The position numbers were made by a program, and so were the translations under genes. This document shows positions 34,496 to 48,054 of a stretch of DNA of 64,000 bases, in pieces. The notes beneath the pieces were generated by a model. It had not been told where the DNA came from. It ran no database searches and saw only the letters and a program-made list of their open reading frames with translations. The stretch is from Trichobilharzia szidati (lineage: Eukaryota; Platyhelminthes; Trematoda; Strigeidida; Schistosomatidae), in assembly GCA_944472155.2 (NCBI GenBank), contig OX235279.1, forward strand, positions 60,671,564 to 60,735,563, in the 5' to 3' direction. Position 1 is the first letter of the stretch. Each line of letters begins with the position of its first letter.

Positions 34496-34830
34496 TAGTT
34501 AACTGGGGTTCTAGTGAGAAGTCATGACCAGTAGGGTGCAGCAGGTCGGGTGTGAGGACAAATACTCGCCGAAGACATTGGCTAGGGGTCGCGCTATGTC
34601 GTGAATTGGTAGAAGTTAGAATTCATGGACCATTAGATCGGGTTCCAGTGGCTTAATGGTATACGAGCTCGCCTTGTGACCAGAAGGTCGTGGGTTCGAA
34701 TCCCGGTGGGTGCTTGCTGATGGAGAGTCCCAAACTAGGACGAAACAGCTGTCCAGTACTCCCAGGTTTTCCAATGGTTCTCTAACTAATGTCAGCTCAT
34801 GATGAACTCCTTTGAATTGTCCAGACTTTC
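34496..34830 (+). mobile_element. Smalpha-like SINE with hammerhead-like motif, copy 1 (full length)
   Basis: A 5' block (34500-34640) precedes a tRNA-like region: box A TGGCTTAATGGT at 34649-34660, box B GGGTTCGAATCCC at 34692-34704. Then comes a hammerhead-like core at 34717-34746 and a conserved 3' tail with CAGTACTCCCAGGTTTTCCA and TCAGCTCATGATGAA. The arrangement (pol III boxes followed by a hammerhead) is that of the schistosome Smalpha retroposon family. Its mobilisation depends on another element's machinery. Confidence 0.88.
34717..34746 (+). ncRNA. Hammerhead-ribozyme-like core in SINE copy 1
   Basis: CTGATG is followed by a short stem GTCC...GGAC and GAAAC, the hammerhead core order. 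The canonical CUGAUGA is changed to CUGAUGG and there are extra bases between core and stem II, so cleavage activity is doubtful. Helix III could be the palindromic ACAGCTGT immediately downstream. Confidence 0.6.
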
Positions 34831-35099
34831 TAACTTCTAAGCCAATGAATGATGTGGATTGTTAGGTCTTCACCAATCTTTTCCTGCTGTTTAGGCTATT
34901 GAAGAAAAACCCAGGTCACTAGTTGGACATTTAATTTTCTCGAACGCCTAATAACTTCGTATGGTTAGCTATCATTTTCATTTAAAATGTACAGAATTAC
35001 CACTTAAATTCTCCTTTGAAATTCGACACAGGTTTCCAATAGCGTCAATTTTTGTGTAGAATTTTTAAAATAATTTAATAATTCCCATTGTAGCATTAA

Positions 35100-35880
35100 A
35101 AACACTATATTCAGCGAAGAGACTCTTTTCAAAGAATTTATTATCAAGTTGTGCAATCGTATGTATATCGTTTTTAAGAAATTATATCCGGTAAGGGAAT
35201 TAGATCAAAGGTGTGAATTCTTGAAATAATAATAGTATGAAATGCGATTAAAATATTTTTTGATTATAATTATAGTTAAATGTCAAGTAGCAAAACAATT
35301 AGTGTCATATATAGAATAATTCATAAGGAGTATGAGTGCTGGAAAGGGGTTTATATTTATAGGACTAGTAGGCTAATATAAAGTGTTACATAACATGGTG
35401 TGAAATTTGGTAAGATAGAATTCAATATTGTAAAAATATTTTGGATTTAGAATGACAAGTGGGACAAGCGGAAACAATTCAGAGTGAGAATAGTCATCAT
35501 CATAATAATAATTGTAGCAGTGAGGGAAAGGTACATAGATCAGCTAAAGAAACAAAATAAATAAATAAATAAATGTTTATCCCTCTACGGTCCAAGCAGA
35601 AGTAGGGATTGTACAAACTTCTTTTATATACAAAGGTCTGGCTTAAATTCGTGAATGGCTAAGGCCTCCGCTGTCTTTAGAAGTTTAAAACGAAGAAAAC
35701 GCAGCAAATTAGCGTGGATTCGGTAGATTATCTTGAAATCATGGTCAGGGTTGGTAGAGTGACAGGAGTAGATCAGATGTTCTAGAATAGAGCTTGGCAC
35801 ACACTTCCTTTCTCCATTGTAAAACTATTCTGGAATATGTTCTCAAATCCATGTGGAAAGCGTTCTCTGGCTACGGTCAA
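35100..35880 (-). mobile_element. Penelope-like element fragment
   Basis: 35106-35140 repeats the TTCAGCGAAGAGACTCTTTT arm motif of the 27415-28335 element. On the minus strand from about 35780 to 35570, HDFKIIYRIHANLLRFLRFK and LLKTAEALAIHEFKPDLCI match the PLE C-terminus. A short AAAT tandem run (35558-35576) lies next to it. Dead fragment. Confidence 0.75.
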
Positions 35881-37837
35881 TTTACCTTGCTCCACAAGAG
35901 CAGGTGAACTGATAGATGCACATGGAGGCGGCGAGACAGCTTTTCACAACAGAATCAAAGTTTTTAATAAGGGTGAACATTATGAATTAAATAAGATAAG
36001 ATGTCATCAATACCTTTATCTTTGTTGCAGCGAACTATTTAGAATTATAATTGCTTTTATTTTTTTAACTTGGAAAGATGATAGACTTTGCACTTTGTGT
36101 TCTCGACTAATTTTCATGAAGTCACCTAGTTAAGTTAGCCTGTGATATATCAGCCAGCTGCTTTTCTACAAGTGACTATATAGGCTGTAAAGATTATGTT
36201 CTCTACTCACTGTTGCATTTGACCTACACTTTAGAACTGAATTTTTATTTATTTGACTTTTAACCGAGTTGCATAGTGGCGATTACTAATGCCCCATTTC
36301 AGTGTCTTCACATACACCTTTTGGATATCGTTTACTTGACATTCATCTGTGACAATGTCAAATATGGTAGAATAGTTAAAAGAAACAGTTGTACTTTAGT
36401 ACATGAAATAAGAGTTGAGTTCAAGTGCACAACAATACTCACTTTCTTTATTGGAATATCATTTTAGCAGTGAGAATTAACCCTTAAAATTAAAATCCGA
36501 ATGTTACATTTCATCATTTTCATCAAAGAAAAGTGTCATCGATCCCACTCAACAATTCATTTGATTTTTATACCGAGCAAGGAGAAAAATAATCCGCGTT
36601 CATGTTAAATCGACTTAGAGAAGAGAAAAATGAATTGACTATTGACTTATTATTCCATTTTTTTCTATAGCGAGCTTGTAAAACTGTCTGGTTAGGTCAG
36701 AGTGAAAACAAATATCTGTAACTACACAAAGTTTTTGCATTTTTTTCATAATAATAACAATAGTAAGATTTATTGGAACAGCTGCTTTTTATGCACAAAA
36801 GAATATATATATATGCATTTGAAATACGTGCTATTTAGTGACAATCTGTTTCCACTCGCAACAGAAAATTCAGTTTAAATATTATTTGTTCATATCTAGT
36901 TTTCAGTAAATTCGTTACTGTTTTATGTTTTTTAAGTAATTGTATAATTATTAAACTGGGTTCAACTGAATCCTTATCATTTAATTTAGCTCTATTTAGA
37001 AAGCCCATTAACTACCAAACATTTCTTCTTTTCAATAAATTCTTTGCACAGAAAACTCTAAATTGAAGCGATATCATCTGTTCGAAATTATGAAATGACC
37101 AACTGTGAGAAATGAATCTGTTTACCGATAGATTTCAAAGAATATTTACCAAGTGTAAGAACATTAATGGTATAGGGAAACGCCTAATTGTCTTATTCAT
37201 ATCTTACATTCTTTCTGCACACAGCCAATATGTTTGAGAAACGGATATAATGTGATCACATGCAGATATTTTCTTTTACAAAGTATACTAACAATTAGCG
37301 TTGACGTAAATGAGTGTTTCAACAAGTGTATGGATTTTCATTCCCCCTACTGACACCAGAGATTATCAGTAGGTAAAAGGAGAAAAAAATTAATTAAAAT
37401 GTATGCATGTTTTATATATGCCTCTGGTGGTCTAATAAAGCTTCCAGGTGAATGTATCAGTATGCATGCCGAATGTGATGAAGGGTATTTCACTGAATAA
37501 AGTGAAATTAATAAATGCACAGTTTTGGTGTGTATTAGCGTGGCAGCATCCTTCTAACTCATTCATATGTCATTTACATGCCTGCATTATAATATTATTA
37601 GTATTCGTCCTGAGTGGAATATCGGGAGGAATATAGAGACATAGAAATAAATCATAGTTAGCCGATAAATATATAGTATAACACTTGCATTTTGTGTTCA
37701 CTGCACTATTTTCTGATATATATTATATAATTTTCTAAGTGGCAAATCTTCCTAGGTTGATATATTAGCTATGGAAATATAACCAGCAACTAACTACTAA
37801 AAAGATACCGGACATTGATATAAGAATAAAACTTGTG
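35881..37837 (+). other. Intron sequence, nothing recognised
   Basis: AT-rich with short random readings (for example 35837-36133, partly antisense to the PLE fragment, and 37448-37636). No supported feature. Confidence 0.5.
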
Positions 37838-38425
37838 CACTGTGTAGAGTGTAATTCCATTATGGGTAAATTTTGTTTTGATAAAGTCTCACAGTGTTAT
37901 ACAGTAATGTTTACTGACGACGTTTCGAGCACAATTTATTGCTCATAATCATATTAAGGTAATCACACGACTTCCTAAATTCATTTATATAGTTCCGTTG
38001 TTTTTCACTTGATTTGATTGGTAGCAGTATTTTCCATATTTCGGGTATGGGTGATGAACCATTCCTATTGCATGTGTTGGGTGTAGATTCGATGAACAAG
38101 GATTCAGTAATCAACCTCTCTTTCCACCTACCTAGATTACTTTTTAGAATTTTAACCCTCTCCCACCATGCTATTGTGTGGTTGTGTGTTAATGCATGCA
38201 GTGCAATGTAGTGGTGAGCTTTTTTCTAAATTACTTACCTTCTCGAGATCAGCCATTCTTACCCTAGCTAAATTCTTATGTTCTGACAATCTGACTACCC
38301 TAGCCTACTAGTTTGACCTATGTAGTTGATTATGAGCAATAAATTGTGCTCGAAACGTCATCAGTAAACATTACTTTATAACACTGTGAGACTTTATCAA
38401 AACAAAATTCACCCATAATGGAAGA
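37838..38425 (-). mobile_element. Penelope-like element bounded by inverted arms
   Basis: The left arm about 37851-37960 (ATTCCATTATGGGTAAATTT, GACGTTTCGAGCACAATTTA, TTGCTCATAATC) is repeated in reverse at 38328-38424 (GATTATGAGCAATAAATTGT to TTCACCCATAATGGAA). Between them the minus strand encodes the PLE C-terminus: RLITESLFIESTPNTCNRNG-type residues at 38114-38050 and SSPIPEIWKILLPIK. This is closely related to the copy at 8615-9260. A SINE-alpha copy in minus orientation begins immediately at its right edge. Confidence 0.82.
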
Positions 38426-38660
38426 TACTGGACAGCTTTTTCGTCCTAGTTCGGGACCCATCGACAGTTCGCATCCACCAGGATTCGAACCCATGACCTT
38501 CCGGTTACAGGTTGTGAACAATCCAGCCAGTGGAACCCTAGTCAATGGCCCATGAATTCTAACTTCTACCAATTCGTGATTTCAGCACCACCACCAATAA
38601 TGTCATAGGCTAGTATTCGTCCTCACTTCCAACCGGTTGCAAACCAGTCGGAGGATTCTT
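38426..38660 (-). mobile_element. Smalpha-like SINE, copy 2 (minus)
   Basis: Reverse complement contains a box-B-like GGGTTCGAATCC (38472-38486), TCCAGTGG near the box A position, the TAGAAGTTAGAATTCATGGG block and a hammerhead-like remnant CGATGGGTCCCGAACTAGGA followed by CGAAAAAGCTGTCCAGTA. It abuts the PLE terminal arm with no gap. Confidence 0.8.
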
Positions 38661-39494
38661 AAAGATACTTAATTTCAGGAAAACAGAATAAATTCAGATA
38701 TGAAGATACGAACACACAGTTGACTTTGACTTACAGTTGATAGTGTAACTTAACACAGACATTATTTTTGTTCGGTATCATTTGTAACCTTGAAGGTATA
38801 TTGATTGATTTATGAATGGGTATCAAGCAAATGACCTAAAGTATTTTGTTGATGTAACGTTTTGGAAATTATTTACTAAGTATTTCTTCGCATGTGAATA
38901 CTTTGATTAAATTCTAGTTAGCTGATTTTAAGAGTTTAATTCGCGAATCATCTGCTCGTATAATGTATCGTGAATTAGTGCATTTAAGACAGTTGGCCTA
39001 ACAAAAACTATCTGTACAACTTGGCTGTTTAAACTTAGATTCTCTGGGAATGTGTATAATGAGACGCGTTAAGAGAAATGTACTTTCCTTATGGTATGAT
39101 CATTCCAGTTAGAACAGTACAGCTAGTAGGTGTATTTTACAGATATGACGTGAATAATAGCGGTAAATCTTTCAGATACAGTACCACAGTAGACTGGTTA
39201 CAGAGTAATGCTGACCTACGCTGAAGATTTTGAGGTGAACAATTAGTCCGAAAAAATTATTGTGTAATTTTACAGTAGTATTTTAGGTTGCATACGTATT
39301 ACTTAACGCCACAGCTCGTCTAAAACAGTTATGAAAATTCTGTTTTTCATTTCAAGGTAATACTAACTGCGAAACAGCAGATGGAGATTTCATACTGATT
39401 AGCGATAATTTTCCGATTTATGTGAAAATCTTACCTAACCTGTTAATCAAGTTTGACCACAGATTGATATCAGTTATAGAACCATTATAAACCA

Positions 39495-39775
39495 AGAAGT
39501 ACTGGAGAGCTGTTTCATCTTAGTTTGGGAAACATCAACAGTGCGCACCCACTGGTGTTCGAAGCCAGGGCCTTCCGGTTACTAGGCAAGCTCGTATACC
39601 ATTCAGCCACTGGGACCCAATTAAGTGGCCAGCCTATGAATTCTAACTTTCACCAATTGGTGATTTAGCGCGATCATCACCCAGTTTCATCGGTGAGAAA
39701 TCCATCTTGACATCCTGACTGGATGGACCTCACTAGTCACGACTTCTCACTAGAACTCCAGAAACTCCGGCCTGT
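39495..39775 (-). mobile_element. Smalpha-like SINE, copy 3 (minus)
   Basis: Reverse complement reads GTGAGAAGTCGTGACTAGTG, TGATCGCGCTAAATCACCAA, then the GAAAGTTAGAATTCATAGGC block, box-A region CAGTGGCTGAATGGTATACG and box-B region GGCTTCGAACACCAGTGGGT, ending with a degenerate hammerhead region CTAAGATGAAACAGCTCTCC. Box B has lost its canonical GGTTCGA start, so this copy is probably silent. Confidence 0.8.
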
Positions 39776-42700
39776 AACAAGCCAATAACCTGTTTACTTC
39801 AATGGTTTTAAGTCAACAGCTGTAGGCTCTGTGAGCTGAATGCTTTAGCAATCTCAACAGAGCTAGAAAAAAAAGCCAGTTCATAAGTGCACTATGACCA
39901 AATTTACTTTTTATGGACTTCCAATTCCCATTTTACTTAGTGAAAACTTGTAATTGGTGTGTACGGATATTGAATAATAAATTCATCTGTATAATACAAA
40001 TGTTGGATTCTTGTATGCATTTGATCAAAAGCTTTTTGATGTCTGACTCTGTCAAATCCATCTGTCTTTTATTTATTTCTATGCGATAAACTGAAATGTA
40101 AAAACTTAACGTCCACTTGAAAAGCATTGTGTCAACGGATAAAATCCAAAGTCTTCACTCAAAGTTCAACACATACACTAATTTGCAATTAATAGTGTTC
40201 GCTGAGCTGAAATAACTAATGAACCTTTTACTTTCCTTAGAGAAAAGGATTTTTGACACTTTGAAGTATCGAAAAGCACTGTGTCATTGTTGCTTCTTAA
40301 GGCCCTTTACTGGGTTTAGAGGAACTACCTTTTTCTTCGCAGTTTCCCCCTGAAATATTAACTTTAATCTCAACACGAACATCTTTCTTTCACCTAGGTT
40401 AAATTGATTTGAAATCAAATGAATAAATTGTTTTTCTGCCAAAATGCAGTGAAGCTAAGCTTGCATTCAATGCTAACAGAAAGATTTAAATGATTGTTTC
40501 CGAGTTCAGAATAAAATTAATATTTATGTGTTTTCTGTGAGGATTAATTAATCGAACTAGCAGGCGTAAATATATTCACTGCCATTAAAGCATATATATA
40601 TAATTATTATTATTTAAAAAGTTGAAAATTTCACAGACTTAAAATAACCTATAGAATTATTATCAATATTATCCATTGGGTAACTTTTAAAATCTCCACC
40701 TTTTTTTGTTAGTCAACATATTGGAAGCTGTAGAGGCGTAGTTGATTGGGTTTTTATCAGTTTTTTTCATACCCATGTATTTTCAGGATTTAGGAGATTA
40801 GTTACAGCCAAGTAGGGAGTTATGTTTTATTTCTTTCCCCGGGAAACTTTGAAAATACAATACGCCAATAGTGGTCTCAAATTTAAATGAATATTTAGGT
40901 GCATTCTTTTAAAGTATTTTTGAAACTGGATGGTGGAAGTCTTCTAAGTGCTAATGCTTATAGTGCAAACAAAATAAAAGAATGAAAACAAGGTTTCATT
41001 TTCAAGCCAGTTATCTGCATATAAACGGTTTTATACATTAACTTATCACTGGGGGCTAGCCAATTTTATTTGCTTGCTAACTGCATTCTGTTACTTTTCA
41101 ATATGGTCTTCAGACAAGATGACTTGCAATTGCAGTGCACTTTGAGATGATGTTAGATTGTTAGAGTCAATCTGCAGGATGACAGTTTTATTTTCTGTCT
41201 AGTGGATTGACAGATGATATCACTTAAGTCACTGATTGTTTGGTGGAACTGATTAGTAAACTTAAAGGAATTTATCCTATAGAAGCGTTTTGGAATACTG
41301 CACCTTTATACATTCTACGTACAACTTTTGCGTATTACAGTCCAAATACTACTGAACTGGCACTTGTATTACCTACTCATTTTTCATATGTATTTAGCTA
41401 ACTTGAGCAGACATCTGATAAATAAGTCATCTGCAGAATTGTGTTTCATTAGGAAATAGTCTGTCATTCAAAATAATCTGACAGTCAAGCTGAAACACAG
41501 TGGCGCTCTTCACTAATTTGTAATTCTTACCGTTTCGAATAACATAACATACACAAATCAAAACGCCTTATCATATCCGTTAGTTATGAATATATGAATG
41601 GATCTGCTTCACCACTTAAATTTGTGTTTAGTAAAGCTCTTTTACGATTGAACTTAGTAACACAAAGTAGTAAAACTGAAAAATGTGTAGGCATACGCGA
41701 TAAATTTAATGAAGTCGTATTGATTCTTTGAAAACTATTACAACCTTAGTAAATTGTCAAAATTTTAAAAGCCCACTAGAAATGAGATACCGATTGCAGA
41801 GAGATGAACCTGAGAGATCAAGTTTTCTTTCTTAGCTATCATAGTAATTATTTCGACCGATATAACGTTTTAGCATAAGTCTGTATTTTTTTCTCTCGTG
41901 TACACAATACCGCATTCCTGAAGACATACGATTTTTGTGATAACCGAGATGGCTAGCATTATTCGGAAGTTTAATTCTCATTTGTCTCCCACCCACCTAT
42001 CACCCCAACTGGCCATTAATCTAAATAATAAAAAAATCTTGAGAAAGTTAGAAACACTTCGTCTAATCATCGGGTGACTATACATAATTTTAAGAGATAA
42101 CGAAAATAAAATTCTGTTTTCCCATCATTCTCATTCTTACCTTATTTTTTTCCTCAAAATTTGAGGTGACTGTGAGTTGATTTCTCACTATTTTCCGACT
42201 AGCTATGGTTGAGTAAGCATTTTATCTGCAGTGTGTATGCGACAGTCAAGAAAGAAAAGACATAAATTTTCATAGGGCATCATTAATAAGTCCCCTATTT
42301 TCTTCTTTAGAAAAACAATCACATGCATTTCTCTAAGCTTTTTCCAGTGACAAAAATATTTTTTAAATGGCAACACTGAAATCAGTTACAGTAGAAGTGT
42401 TCCTTCCACCACAGTTTATTAATAAGCTGCTATTTTAGGATGTGGATAAACGAAAAAATAAATACCGAATTGATTTCAACCAAAGGAAACTAATTTCGAA
42501 AAAGCCTTGAAGAAATGTAAAATAAGTAGGTGGTTGATTACCTTTAGGACATGGGTTTGAAGTCCGAAAAGGATAAACCTTAGTCGATGAGTCCAACCAT
42601 ACCAGAGAAAGAGATAGCATATCATGTTATGGCAGGTGTGATAGGTTTTTGGTGCAAAAGTATGAAGTGTGGTTTGGATTTTAGTATTTCTGAATCACTG

Positions 42701-45700
42701 GCCAACTATGTGAAGTAAGGTCTTGGTTTTTTTGAGTAGCGTCTTTTGTACAAGAGAAATACCATTATGAGAATGATGGGATTTGAAATCTTATACGTCT
42801 CGTGCTCAATCACTGGCGCTTTTAACAGTAATGTGTCAGCCTTCTACTATCAAATTGAAATATTTCCATATATCATACTATTTAGCACTGCTTTTTTTAA
42901 ACATAAAAGTGTCTACATAAGATGGAACTATTTTACCTTCTCTTAATTATCACGACTGAGTACTTGTGCTAAAGCCTCCATAGGACAGTAAGAGGATCCA
43001 AACGATGCTTTCTCTCCTCACCATTCAACAGAAGTCTTGCTAGTTAGTGGTCGATTCTCTTCACTTTTTTCAGTCCATGAAAAAGCGTTCACATCTGACT
43101 GATCTATCTGAGACAACCTTAATTTCTAGGCGGTCTTTAATATGGTCGTTGAGATATAAAAAATTTACAGTCTCTGTAACAAATCAAAGTGACTGTGATA
43201 TTTTGTTAATTTACTGAATGGATTCATAGTTGACAATCTCAGATGTGAAATAATCAATATGACTAGGAATATGATCATATTCGTATAACTTGTTTGAGTT
43301 GTTCCCTATCAATTGATCATAATGCAACATAACTGTAATGGTGAACTGAATTTGTCTGAATATGGAGTCAGCGTTATCTATGTTTTAATACAAATCGATT
43401 CATTATTGCTTATCAAGCATTACTAATTCAGTTATCATTTACAGATGACTAGACTGCCTGGATAACGTTTTGACTTAACAAGAATTGCACAAATGTAAAG
43501 AGTGGAAAGCAATTTTATCAGTTAGTGTACCGATAAAATAAGCGACAAAAACAAATGAAAAATCAATTCGACAATGAAAAAAAGGGAACATACAGTGACG
43601 AACAAAACTTGTTTAATGAAGAACAGATGTTCAGCTTCTCATATATTCACCTACTTGGTAATCTTAAAATTACAGTAAAAAACAATTTCTAATAAAATTA
43701 CTGCATGTCTTTCTGTCTGCAATTCAAATTTACTTAGGTACATATTTTTAAACGCTGGTAATTTATTTTGTTAATAACTAGGCATATATATATATATACG
43801 TATATGTGCGCATGTATCCAGCATTTGTATGCAAATGAAAACTGATCAAACTCTTTGGTGTTTCATTTACGACTTTCTATTTCTCTAGTCATATGATTTT
43901 ACTTCTTAAGCATTGTCAGAATCCTATATCATATGATGAGTGTTACAGAATATTAGGGTTGGACATATGTTAGTATAAGCCCAACTTTGTGAATTTATTT
44001 GCTGTTTTTCAATACTGTTGCATAACTGTCAACCGAAAGACTTCATCTAGCTAAAGCACTCGACACTCAAGTTCTGTTTGGCACTAGAGGGAGCAGAAAA
44101 ACTTTGTTTCAAGTTTCATTCAAGGAAATATTACCATTACAGTAGGAATCAAACATATCGTTCTCTTCTGTGATATTCAGTCATGATCAACCTCTACTAG
44201 ACTGTTGACTCATTATGTATAGTTTGACTAACCCTAATACCCTGATTTTACTGGCACAATACTTTTATGCGAACATTAAGGAATGGGAAAAAGAAACAAC
44301 ACTCAAATTCCGCTAAGTGAAGGAAATTCCTTTTTTTATTGCGGTATTACTTACAAGCAGTTAATAAGAAGCTTGAGGTCTAATTCTCAACTTCTCATCT
44401 GGCATATCAGCAGTTTTTTGAATGCTTATGCTTCCTTATATTCAATTACCATAGCCGTACTCTTCACCATTCGGCTTTCAAGATTCTATGAAACCAAGTT
44501 GGATAAAAGACAAACCAGTTGCTTCAGTCAGTAGTGATATAATTCTATTGATCACGTTTAACACCGAGCACAGCATAAAAAGTCAGTTCATACCCAATAC
44601 ACTTCACTGACTCACTTTTTCGGATGCACTGTAGAAATATTTGAATTCTGGTACTGCTTACCAAGTTAATATGGTCAAGCAAACTTTTCCACCTAATTAA
44701 TTGTATCTCTTTCGGCAACATACAGTTGTACAGATAAGTTTGAAATCATATTCAATATTAAATCACTAGAAGTGAAAAATGTTTGCAAGGTCTAACTATT
44801 TTTTCTTGTTTTGTTTCTTGACTTGTATCTTTCGCCTTTATTAATGGTTGGATTTAGTTTTATAAGAGATACAACTATCTACAACTGGTACCCCTTTTAG
44901 TTTCACTAAAAACAGTATTTGATCACTATAACTTAATGAATTTCCTAACAGAATGTTCTGGAGGATACAGGTACTACCATGTCTAATTCCTCCTTTGTTC
45001 CACTCCTTTATTATAAAGCGTGGCCTTTTGAAATCTTTTCATTCAGCATTTACTAGGTGTCAGGGTAGTGCATTTCTCCGTTGGAAAGTTTGCTTAAGTT
45101 CTTACATTGGGCTTCCTGTCTCTAAAATTTCAGAAGGAACGAAAAAGTGTATCAGTTAGGAAGGAAACTGTACACACATAGTTTTCTTGTTTTCTCAACA
45201 AATTTCCAACACCTCTTTATCATAGTTGGTACTACCTTTCATATCTTTTCTCTCTTTTTCTCTACTCATTTCTTTTTCTGTATGATTATTCTGAAGAAAG
45301 TTTCCTATTTAAATTGTTTGAAGTCGACATCTTCCATAGTGTTGTTATTACTGAAAAACTTATATGTATGCATATTATTATTGTTTCATAATAGCACTTG
45401 GCCTGTTGAATCCACATATTAGTCTAAGCCTAAACTGAATCGATAGCTTAGTGTATTTGTGATTGTACTGTGATGCCAAAGTTCACTTATAGTTCAGATA
45501 AAGTCTACCATAGTTTACAGAACTTTAAGTTTTTCATATTAACTGATTACATGAGTTATTTCACCAGCTGAAAATACACCTTTTACGCATATGCAACTGG
45601 GTTTGATCAAACAGACACTGATAACACCACTTGTTTCAAGATAGTAACACAGACTTATAATGTGCCAATTTTTTGCCCTTAAAGGGTATCGTATAATCAA

Positions 45701-47019
45701 CGTATATTGCAGAGAAGATAAATAAGAGAAAGTCTTGTGTATTGTTGGTTTTTAAAATAGCTTTATTATGACAATGAACAACTTGATTTTTTATGGTTTC
45801 TGATTCACATCATGATTTATGTCGGATTAATGGTTGTAATTCCATATAGAACTTCATGAATGCTAGGTAAGCAAGAGATACTTTAAAAAGACCATTGTAG
45901 TGGTTGAACTGCCACCGTCATTATAACTTCTGTAAACGACATCTGTAATTTTTAATGACTGGAAAAGGAATTATTGTAAGTCTGCTAAAAAATCTTATAG
46001 GCTGAATAGGTTTTCACTGCATTAGATGTCGTTGTTAGTACCTTTTGGAGTTTTTAGTGAATTTATGATATTATCGAGTCTAATATACAATAGAATGTCA
46101 TTAGAACCTATTTCACCTATATTTTCACTTATTGCATCTTAGTTTAATGAGCTGTTTAAAAATGATCAAAATTAATGAATAAGTATATCATATAATCCAG
46201 GTTGATCTAAGGATTTCCAAAAGATATTGTTGAAATATTCGAATTTGCTCCGACTCATGGACCAACAGCTCATTCAGCTTAGTACAATGTTTTTGGCTTT
46301 TTTCGACATCGTAATTCACCTTGCACCCCAGACATCCTTTCTATTACATTTAAGCACGTGACGGCAAGAGATAAATGTGAAGTTATTTGTGTGCAGTGGC
46401 TGTGATCAATAGCAATCCTTGTCATTATATGATAAAAACGTCACAAAATAAACTTCTACTCAACATTTTCATTTTATTGACTCTTCTACCTGGACAGTAA
46501 AATGAATCTGGTGGTACATAAATTAATCATCTTTCCAGATGCTGTTGTTTCAAGTAAATTAAACTTCTATAAAACGCGGCATTTTTATTACTCGTTCTTT
46601 TTCTTAATTCTATTAATATTTACTCCATCACGTGGTTGGTTATAGGCGTCACACGAACATGTTTTAATAAAGTATATATATATATATAAATATTATAAAT
46701 ATCACTAAGTGTATCATTAATATTTAACTGACGAACAAACAGACGAGTTGTATCTGCATGAGACTAGTACAAACAAGCTGAGGAGGGCGAATGGATTGTT
46801 GAATTTTCTAGTTCTACATTTTTGATCTCACATGAAATACATACTAAGGACACACTATCACACATGCACTGACTGCACTTGATAATAGAGATTATTCAAA
46901 TGAAGAAATTATTGAAATGACTGATGGAAGAAATGTATTAACTGATATATTAGGTATATCCTTAATGCAGTTTGTTCACTAGATCTGAAGGAAATAATGC
47001 ACTATGCAGAATTTGAACT
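39776..47019 (+). other. Large intron stretch, nothing firmly recognised
   Basis: AT-rich with only short random open readings (for example 42746-42946, 44283-44534, 44953-45159, 45147-45422, all hydrophobic and without motifs). Short TA-rich microsatellites at about 43785-43805 and 46672-46690. No exon bounded by splice sites with a recognisable domain was seen. Confidence 0.45.
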
Positions 47020-47170
47020 ATCACCCAGAAGGTCCTGGGTTCGAATCCCGGTGGGTGCGTACTGATGAAGAGTCCCGAACTAGGACGAAACAGCTGTCCA
47101 GTACTCCCAGGTTTTCCAATGGTTCTCTAACTAATGTCAGCTCATGATGAAATCCTGTAACCAATCAAAT
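47020..47170 (+). mobile_element. Smalpha-like SINE, copy 4 (3' part)
   Basis: Starts just before box B (GGGTTCGAATCCC, 47037-47049), so box A and the 5' block are missing. The hammerhead core is at 47062-47091 and the 3' tail CAGTACTCCCAGGTTTTCCA, then TCAGCTCATGATGAAATCC, is nearly identical to copy 1. A 5'-truncated copy. Confidence 0.85.
47062..47091 (+). ncRNA. Hammerhead-ribozyme-like core in SINE copy 4
   Basis: CTGATGA, then AGA, a GTCC...GGAC stem and GAAAC, followed by ACAGCTGTC. All conserved core bases (CUGAUGA, GAAA, and a UC at the expected cleavage position) are present. Three extra bases separate the core from stem II, and flanking GTAC/GTAC could form helix I. It is the better preserved of the two; activity untested. 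Confidence 0.65.
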
Positions 47171-48054
47171 CCCTACAAACCAACACTTAAAATATCACTC
47201 TTTACATGGAAAAGACATTCCGATACTTTAAATCACATGCTTATTTATCAATTTAAAGTCTTTTGAAATACGGGGAAAGATAAATATGAGAAAACAGTTT
47301 GTGTTGATGATATCTGCTCGTTATCAATTACCTAGCAGCCAATACTGATTTTAGCTCAGTCTCCCAAAATGGCAATAAAATTTTTTATAGTTTTATTATT
47401 GTTCTTATTCAACAAAATTCCCTCTCTTCACTTACTCCTTACATTTAAATGAATTCAAGAAAGCTTTATTTTTCAAAATGATAAATGTTTTTGAAATTGT
47501 ACAATAGTTGGTTTGTTTAAAAACTACAGACAATCATTTTTATCCGAAGAAGAATCATGTTACATGGAACCATTCAGATCATTGTCAATACAACAGTTTA
47601 TTGATGTAAGCAGTACTTAGTTTTTGGAGATAACTGATTTATACAGAGAGGCATTTAGATAAATATTCTGCATACATCAGTCGGAAAGTACAGCGAAATC
47701 TTTTGTAGCCATTTTTGAAAACAGGATCACTACTATTATTAGTAGTAGTATTGTTCACAAGCACTCAATAAGACGCCTTAAGTGTGTAAATTTATTATCA
47801 TCTTTTATCGCATGATAAATAGCATTTCTTAGTCTTGTACGCCCGTATTTGCCTATTGGTTAATTTTGCTTGTACTTTTGTTCTTATTAAGAAGAGATTA
47901 ACTGCTTAGTAAGAACACATAAATCGGCAAAGATCTCTTTTCAAGGTTGATGACGAAGTGACTTCAGTTAAAGAACCCCTGAAAACCAGTTACTAGTGTT
48001 CACTAATTACTGACTACACGACAAACTTGCCTGAAATACTTGTGGGAAATCGGG

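Noticed and set aside
34649..34704. A tRNA gene
   Set aside because: Boxes A and B are present, but the segment belongs to a repeated SINE with 5' and 3' extensions, and no proper acceptor stem is formed.
45147..45422. 91-codon hydrophobic, Phe/Ser-rich reading
   Set aside because: Looks membrane-like only because of T-rich DNA; no motif or gene context.
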